Origin: Oscillospiraceae bacterium
GTDB lineage: Bacteria; Bacillota; Clostridia; Oscillospirales; Ruminococcaceae
Assembly (NCBI GenBank): GCA_022800935.1
Contig: JAAWRH010000035.1
Coordinates: 1 to 35,702, forward strand
DNA length: 35,702 nt
Reading direction: 5' to 3'
Below are positions 31,082 through 35,702 of the stretch, piece after piece (the first letter of the stretch is position 1; the number at the start of each line of letters is the position of its first letter). The notes under the pieces are model-generated. The model had not been told where the DNA came from and ran no database searches. It worked only from the letters and a program-made list of their open reading frames with translations. A program made the translations under genes and the position numbers.

Positions 31082-31434
31082 ACCAAACAGCTCCCATAGG
31101 GCTTAAAAGACTGATATATTCGGCTATTGTGGTTTAGAAATCTATAATTTTTACGGAAACTCAAGAAAAAAGCGTTTTGTCCACTGTTTCTTTAATGATA
31201 TAGTATAGAAAAACATGTATTCACTATAAGCTCTGATTTTATACCCTTTTATCGAAATATTTGTGTCAATTTCCTTTGATTTAGGCAAATATAACATAAT
31301 AGCCCTTACCATGTTGTGGAATTATTGGAATAAATGCCGTAATCCTATTGACAAAGTACGACGGGGGGGGGTATACTATAAAAAATGATGAGTTTCCGGC
31401 CGGAGCCGGTACTTTAACTAAAGGAGGTCTTCTC
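31082..31434. other. Intergenic control region upstream of the sugar importer
   Basis: This 353-base AT-rich stretch has no gene I can support. It holds two plus-strand promoter candidates: TTGTCC-16-TATAGT with an extended -10 (31177-31204) and TTGACA-18-TATACT (31348-31377). CGGAAACTCAAG (31154-31165), just upstream of the first, is the exact reverse complement of CTTGAGTTTCCG at 31022-31033 in the hairpin next to the uxuB promoter, a candidate shared operator. Confidence 0.6.
31348..31377 (+). promoter_or_regulatory. Promoter of the sugar importer with a nine-G spacer tract
   Basis: TTGACA (31348-31353) and TATACT (31372-31377) are 18 bases apart, one more than optimal, and the spacer contains a run of nine G (31363-31371) touching the -10. 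Loss of one G would give the ideal 17-base spacing. Confidence 0.8.
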
Positions 31435-32382
31435 TTGAAAACGAATTCTGCGGCGCGGAGCACGGGGAGCAGCCACCGTATTCCAATTACAACCAGGCTG
31501 AAGAGGGATTGGCAGGTCTATGTGCTGCTGCTGCCGGGGATTCTGTATTTCATCATCTTCCACTATATTCCCCTCTACGGCATCCAGATAGCCTTTAAGG
31601 ATTTCAAGGTTTCCCAGGGAATTATGGGCAGTCCCTGGATTGGGTTTGAGAACTTTACGACCTTCTTTAATTCTTATCTGTTCGGCCGTTTGATTTCCAA
31701 TACCCTGCTGCTCAACCTGTTCGACCTTCTCTGGGGATTCCCCATCCCCATTATTCTGGCCCTGATGCTCAACCGCATCCGCCAGGAGAGGTTCAAGAAA
31801 TTCACCCAGACGGTCATTTATATCCCCCACTTCATCTCAACGGTGGTTATGGCCGGTATGCTGTACATTTTCCTATCGCCGAGCTCCGGCATCATCAACC
31901 GGCTGATTCAGTTTTTGGGCGGGGACTCCATCTACTTTATGGCGGAGGCCGGATGGTTCAGAACCGTTTACATCGCCAGCGGCATCTGGCAGAGCGCCGG
32001 ATGGAACACCATCCTGTACATAGCGGCCCTGACCAGTGTGGACACCGAGCTCTATGAGGCGGCGACGCTGGACGGCGCGAATATCCTTCAAAAGATACGC
32101 CATATTGACTTGCCCTCGGTGCTCCCCATCGCGGTGATGATGCTGATACTCAACTGCGGCAAAATCATGGGCGGCGACACCCAGAAAGCGTTGCTGCTCC
32201 AGACCAGCTCCAACCTGACCAACTCGGAAATCATCGGTACTTATGTTTATACGGTGGGCCTTGGACAGGCCAAATATTCCTATACGGCGGCAATCGGTCT
32301 TTTCCAGAATGTCATCGGCTTTATCATGATTATGACCGTCAACAGTGTTTCCAAAAAGCTCAGCTCAGTAGGGCTGTTCTAG
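31435..32382 (+). CDS. Carbohydrate ABC transporter permease (LplB-like)
   Basis: From TTG 31435 (AAGGAGG 7 bases upstream) the 315-residue protein opens with WQVYVLLLPGILYFIIFHYIPLYGIQIAFKDF, the characteristic start of LplB-type permeases for oligosaccharides. About six membrane spans are visible and the ABC-permease EAA loop appears as ELYEAATLDGANILQKIRHIDLPSVLPI. An open frame extends upstream to 31348 but it would begin inside the promoter. It pairs with the LplC-like permease 13 bases downstream. Divergent from the uxuB-like gene, so uptake of a uronate-containing oligosaccharide is a reasonable inference. Confidence 0.93.
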   Translation: MKTNSAARSTGSSHRIPITTRLKRDWQVYVLLLPGILYFIIFHYIPLYGIQIAFKDFKVSQGIMGSPWIGFENFTTFFNSYLFGRLISNTLLLNLFDLLWGFPIPIILALMLNRIRQERFKKFTQTVIYIPHFISTVVMAGMLYIFLSPSSGIINRLIQFLGGDSIYFMAEAGWFRTVYIASGIWQSAGWNTILYIAALTSVDTELYEAATLDGANILQKIRHIDLPSVLPIAVMMLILNCGKIMGGDTQKALLLQTSSNLTNSEIIGTYVYTVGLGQAKYSYTAAIGLFQNVIGFIMIMTVNSVSKKLSSVGLF

Positions 32383-32395
32383 GAGGTGGAGTGAA

Positions 32396-33319
32396 ATGAA
32401 AGAAGAAGCTGTCAATCGTAAAAACCGGGTCAAGGACACCACAGCCGACCGGATTTTCTATGCTGTCAACGGCGTGTTTTGGGTGATTATGCTCTTTATT
32501 GTGCTGTACCCCCTCTATGTGGTCATTATCTCCTCCTTCTCGGACCCCAGCGCCGTTACCCGCGGCGACGTTATCTGGCATCCGGTGGACGCCTCCCTGG
32601 TGGGCTATAAGGCCATTATCAAATACAGCTCCCTGTGGAGGGGCTATGCCAACTCCATCGTCTACACTGTGGGCGGGACCATGCTGTCGGTGGCAGTGAC
32701 CATGGCCATGGCCTATGGCCTGACGCGGAACTTTGTGGGCAAGGGGGTTGTCAACTTTATCGTCGTCTTCACCATGTTCTTCAGCGGCGGTCTGATTCCC
32801 ACCTTCCTGTGGATGCGGGACATGGGCCTGTACGACAGTCCCGCGATTATGTTCGTCATGGGCATGGTTTCGGTATGGAACCTGATGGTGGCCAGAACCT
32901 ACATACAAACCTCCATTCCCAATGAGCTTTATGAGGCCGCCTCTATTGACGGCGCCAACCACTTCCAGTATTTCTTCAAGATTGTTCTGCCCCTGTCCGC
33001 CACCATTGTGGCGGTGCTCAGCGTTTACTACGGCGTGGGCAAGTGGAATGACTACTACACGGGTCTGGTTTATATGAAAACCAAGGCGATTATGCCCCTC
33101 CAGACCATCCTGCGGCAGATACTGGCAACCCTGACCAACAACGCCTCCGACTTTGCGGAGATGTATGACGATATGGCTGTGCTGGAGGAGAGAACCCGGA
33201 TTGCCAATGTGGTGAAATACTGCTCCATTATCGTCTCCACTGTTCCCATGGTAATCCTGTATCTGCTGATGCAGAAGTACTTTGTCAAGGGTGTTATGAT
33301 TGGCTCTGTCAAGGGATAA
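32396..33319 (+). CDS. Carbohydrate ABC transporter permease (LplC-like)
   Basis: The 307-residue protein has six membrane spans, the LplC-type opening FYAVNGVFWVIMLFIVLYPLYVVIISSFSDP, and the EAA loop ELYEAASIDGANHFQYFFKIVLPLSATIVAVLSVYYGVGKWNDYYTGLVYM that contacts the ATPase. AGGAGG lies 9 bases before ATG 32396. No nucleotide-binding subunit is encoded in the window; importers of this class in Firmicutes commonly use a shared MsmX-type ATPase encoded elsewhere. Confidence 0.93.
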   Translation: MKEEAVNRKNRVKDTTADRIFYAVNGVFWVIMLFIVLYPLYVVIISSFSDPSAVTRGDVIWHPVDASLVGYKAIIKYSSLWRGYANSIVYTVGGTMLSVAVTMAMAYGLTRNFVGKGVVNFIVVFTMFFSGGLIPTFLWMRDMGLYDSPAIMFVMGMVSVWNLMVARTYIQTSIPNELYEAASIDGANHFQYFFKIVLPLSATIVAVLSVYYGVGKWNDYYTGLVYMKTKAIMPLQTILRQILATLTNNASDFAEMYDDMAVLEERTRIANVVKYCSIIVSTVPMVILYLLMQKYFVKGVMIGSVKG

Positions 33320-33404
33320 ACAGCAGGGAGTCAATTTGCGTTCATAGCCTCATAAAGAGGTTTATGATATATTTTTCAAGAAATAACAAAGGAGTTGAAT
33401 TTCA

Positions 33405-35045
33405 GTGAAAAAAACCATTTCCGGCCTTGCGGCCCTGGCGATTATCCTGGGGTCTTTGGCGGGGTGCTCCGGTTCCAGTGGTTCCAGCGGCTCTACTGGG
33501 AGCAGCGCGGCCTCCGGCAGTTCCGGCGCGGGAAGCAGCAGTGCTGCCACAGAACCCTCCAGCAATTTTAATAAGGAGGGTATGCCCATTGTCAATGAGA
33601 AGGTGGAGCTTTCTGTCTTCCAGTACTGCCGGGACGCGGACGAAATTCCGTGGGATAATCTGTGGTACTATCAGAACCTGGAAGAACAGACCAACGTGCA
33701 TGTGAACCTGGACGTGGTCATTGATTCTGACTGGGACACCAAGCTCAACCTGATGCTGGCCTCCGGCGAATACAACGACATCGTTATGAGCCATAAGACG
33801 GTCAACTATGAGGAGCATGGGGTAAACCAGGGAATCTACATCCCCCTGGACGACTTGATTGATCAATACATGCCTACCTATAAGGAGCGTGTCGCCCAGG
33901 ATCCGTCCCTGGTCCGCGGCCTGGTTGCCTCCGACGGCAAGACCTACACGCTGGGCGGGATCACAGCTCAGGATATCCACTGCGGCAATATGCTCTTTAT
34001 CAACAAGACCTGGCTGAAGAATCTCAACCTGGAAAAGCCCAAGACCCTGGACGAACTGACAGAGGTTCTGCGTGCGTTTAAGGCACAGGACGCCAATGGC
34101 AACGGTGACCCCAACGATGAAATCCCCTATGAGACCACCTTTGACGACTTCTATAAAATGTCCCTCTCCTTCTTCGGCGTGCCAGAGAACGCTGAACTGT
34201 GGGTTTCCATCGACGATGATGCCAAGGTCCGCCTCAACGCCAGTATGGACGCCTACCGCGAGGCAATGGAATGGATGCACATGATTTATTCCGAGGGCCT
34301 GGTGGAGCAGGAGGTTCTGACCATTGAGGGCAATGCCAGCTCCGACAAGATCAAGAGCGGTCTGGCGGGCTTTATCCCCAGATGGCGTCTGCTCAACCAC
34401 AGCATTGACGAGGTAAAGGACGACTTTGAGCTCATCATCCCGGTCAACGCCGAGGGCCATCAGGCAAAGATGCCCACCACCATGGAAGTGGCGGCCCCCA
34501 TCGTAACCATTACCAACCAGTGCAAGAACCCGGAAATCGCGGCCCGCTGGCTGGACAAGCAGCTGGAAACCCAGACTGCCTTTGAAATGTATTACGGACC
34601 GGAAGGCACCACCTGGTTCTACAACGACAACGGCAAGGTGGAGCTGAAGGACGGCGGCGACCGGGAATCCATCAAGTACTGCCCCGGCGTCAACTGCCAG
34701 TTTTACGCCAATGCCGAGTGGTATTTCAACGTGTTTGAGATTCCGGACTTCCGTCTGGAAAAGGCCGCCTATGACGACGAGTACGAGGCAGCCGGAGTCT
34801 ATGAGAAGTACCCCTACCAGTACTTCACCAAGCTGGTGACAGTCACCACCGACGAGAACAGCCAGCTCACCCTGATTAAGACCGACCTGACCAGCCTGAT
34901 TAAGGAGAATATCTCCAACGCTATCCTCAACGGCGTCACCGATTCCAGCTGGGAGACTTTCCAGAACAATCTGAAGAACGCCCAGTCTGAAAAGTACGTT
35001 GAGCTGTATCAGAATATTCTTGACCGGTATCTGGCTAACTCGTAA
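33405..35045 (+). CDS. Sugar-binding lipoprotein of the ABC importer, copy 1 (LplA-like)
   Basis: A 546-residue extracellular solute-binding protein. It has a signal peptide and lipobox LAGC (cysteine 21), then a long low-complexity Ser/Gly/Ala linker (residues about 22-52) that should hold the domain away from the membrane. The two-lobed binding domain follows, with a calcium-type loop (DANGNGDPNDEIPYE, near residue 228) common in family 1 sugar-binding proteins. GTG 33405 has AAAGGAG about 10 bases upstream. It follows the two permease genes and is followed by a second copy. Confidence 0.93.
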   Translation: MKKTISGLAALAIILGSLAGCSGSSGSSGSTGSSAASGSSGAGSSSAATEPSSNFNKEGMPIVNEKVELSVFQYCRDADEIPWDNLWYYQNLEEQTNVHVNLDVVIDSDWDTKLNLMLASGEYNDIVMSHKTVNYEEHGVNQGIYIPLDDLIDQYMPTYKERVAQDPSLVRGLVASDGKTYTLGGITAQDIHCGNMLFINKTWLKNLNLEKPKTLDELTEVLRAFKAQDANGNGDPNDEIPYETTFDDFYKMSLSFFGVPENAELWVSIDDDAKVRLNASMDAYREAMEWMHMIYSEGLVEQEVLTIEGNASSDKIKSGLAGFIPRWRLLNHSIDEVKDDFELIIPVNAEGHQAKMPTTMEVAAPIVTITNQCKNPEIAARWLDKQLETQTAFEMYYGPEGTTWFYNDNGKVELKDGGDRESIKYCPGVNCQFYANAEWYFNVFEIPDFRLEKAAYDDEYEAAGVYEKYPYQYFTKLVTVTTDENSQLTLIKTDLTSLIKENISNAILNGVTDSSWETFQNNLKNAQSEKYVELYQNILDRYLANS

Positions 35046-35068
35046 TAAAAGCCTGGTTTAAGTAAAGA

Positions 35069-35099
35069 GGACAGGAAAAGCATTTTGCTTTTCCTGTCC
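35069..35099 (+). other. Perfect 14-bp hairpin without U-tract between the two lipoprotein genes
   Basis: GGACAGGAAAAGCA (35069-35082) pairs perfectly with TGCTTTTCCTGTCC (35086-35099) around a 3-base loop, but CAAAATTC follows rather than a T run. It is best read as an mRNA-stabilising 3' hairpin or a leaky terminator that reduces expression of the second copy. Confidence 0.6.
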
Positions 35100-35187
35100 C
35101 AAAATTCTGTTTGTTCATAGCTTCACCAAATCAGTCCAAGGTTTGAGGCTCATGATATTTAAGACGCAACGAAGGAGTTGAGTTTTA

Positions 35188-35702
35188 GTGAAAAAGACTA
35201 TTTCCGGTCTTGCGGCCCTGGCGATTATTCTGGGTTCCCTGGCGGGGTGCTCCGGCTCCAGCGGTTCCAGCGGCTCTTCCGGGAGCGGCGCGGCCCCCAG
35301 CGGTTCCGACGCGGGAAGCAGCAGCGCTTCTGCCACAGAACCCTCCAGCAACTTTAATAAGGAGGGCATGCCCATCGTCAATGAAAAGGTAGAGCTTTCC
35401 GTTTTCCAATACTGCCGCGATGCGGACGAAATTCCATGGGATAACCTGTGGTACTATCAGAACCTGGAAGAGCAGACCAACGTACATGTAAAATTGGATG
35501 TGGTCATTGATTCCGACTGGGATACCAAGCTCAACCTGATGTTTGCCTCCGGTGAATACAACGATATCATTATGAGCAAGAAGACAGTGGACTATGAGGA
35601 GCACGGCGTAAACCAGGGAATTTACATCCCCCTGGACGACCTGATTGATCAGTATATGCCTACCTATAAGGAGCGTGTCGCCCAGGATCCGTCCCTGGTC
35701 CG
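35188..35702 (+). CDS. Sugar-binding lipoprotein, copy 2, 5' part only (runs off window)
   Basis: The 171 visible codons start at GTG 35188 with GAAGGAG 10 bases upstream and are a close paralogue of copy 1: the signal peptide and lipobox are identical (cysteine 21), the Ser/Gly/Ala linker differs in a handful of positions (for example an inserted serine and a GSDAG stretch), and the start of the binding domain differs at a few residues (N to K in HVKLDVVID, L to F, V to I, H to K, N to D). The upstream bases, including GTTCATAGC and the ribosome site region, are also similar to those of copy 1. This indicates tandem duplication of gene plus leader. The remainder is outside the window. Confidence 0.93.
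   Translation, partial: MKKTISGLAALAIILGSLAGCSGSSGSSGSSGSGAAPSGSDAGSSSASATEPSSNFNKEGMPIVNEKVELSVFQYCRDADEIPWDNLWYYQNLEEQTNVHVKLDVVIDSDWDTKLNLMFASGEYNDIIMSKKTVDYEEHGVNQGIYIPLDDLIDQYMPTYKERVAQDPSLV

Overview
The window looks like chromosome of a low-to-mid GC-rich, spore-forming anaerobic Firmicute, most likely an Oscillospiraceae-type gut clostridium. This is inferred from strong AGGAGG ribosome sites, TTG/GTG starts, perfect sigma-A promoters, a cysteine T-box leader, a YtvI-type sporulation membrane protein, Feo iron uptake without aerobic siderophore genes, and uronate catabolism. No rRNA, tRNA, CRISPR array or intact mobile element was seen.

Region by region. 1-1.2 kb: the first 25 codons of a GntR-family regulator (minus strand) with a textbook promoter and operator palindrome, then the C-terminal remnant of an ICE relaxase. 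1.2-5.7 kb (minus): an iron/metal operon, feoA-feoA-feoB-FeoB-associated Cys-rich peptide-DtxR/MntR-like regulator-ZIP transporter-39-aa membrane peptide, with repeated GTTAG-N6-CTAAC boxes; a possible small RNA is read divergently from one of these boxes. 5.9-8.6 kb (plus): GntR (YtrA/YhcF type)-ABC ATPase-permease-small membrane protein-lipoprotein. 8.7-10.8 kb: YitT and Rrf2/IscR-like regulator (minus), SGNH hydrolase (plus). 10.9-13.4 kb: T-box(Cys)-cysE-cysS. 13.4-14.5 kb: ytvI (minus). 14.9-19.0 kb: ACT regulator-hom-thrB-lysC, the aspartate-to-threonine branch. 19.1-20.8 kb: XRE membrane regulator and Uma2 protein. 20.8-22.5 kb: a decayed LytTR/GHKL/FtsX-permease cluster with deletion junctions. 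22.5-26.3 kb: an operon under a sigma-A promoter covered by the same GTTAG/CTAAC boxes: Tp47-like lipoprotein, ferric-reductase-like membrane protein with FMN-binding domain, ApbE flavin transferase. 26.4-31.0 kb: kduI-kduD, ribonuclease Z, and a fructuronate-reductase-type dehydrogenase (minus). 31.1-35.7 kb: LplB/LplC-like sugar permeases and two tandem, near-identical solute-binding lipoproteins, the second cut by the window end.

How it fits together. The most interesting link is iron: shared boxes connect the Feo uptake operon to the flavin-based surface redox operon 17 kb away. The inferred model is that iron starvation induces both an extracytoplasmic reductase (flavinylated by ApbE) and the Fe(II) importer. 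The second theme is uronate use: kduI/kduD make 2-keto-3-deoxygluconate from unsaturated uronates, the UxuB-like enzyme handles fructuronate, and the neighbouring carbohydrate ABC importer (with no ATPase gene in view) plausibly brings in the oligosaccharide. The sigma-A spacer of that importer carries a run of nine G, a possible slippage switch. Two scars (relaxase remnant; LytTR-kinase-permease fusion) mark past transfer and deletion.
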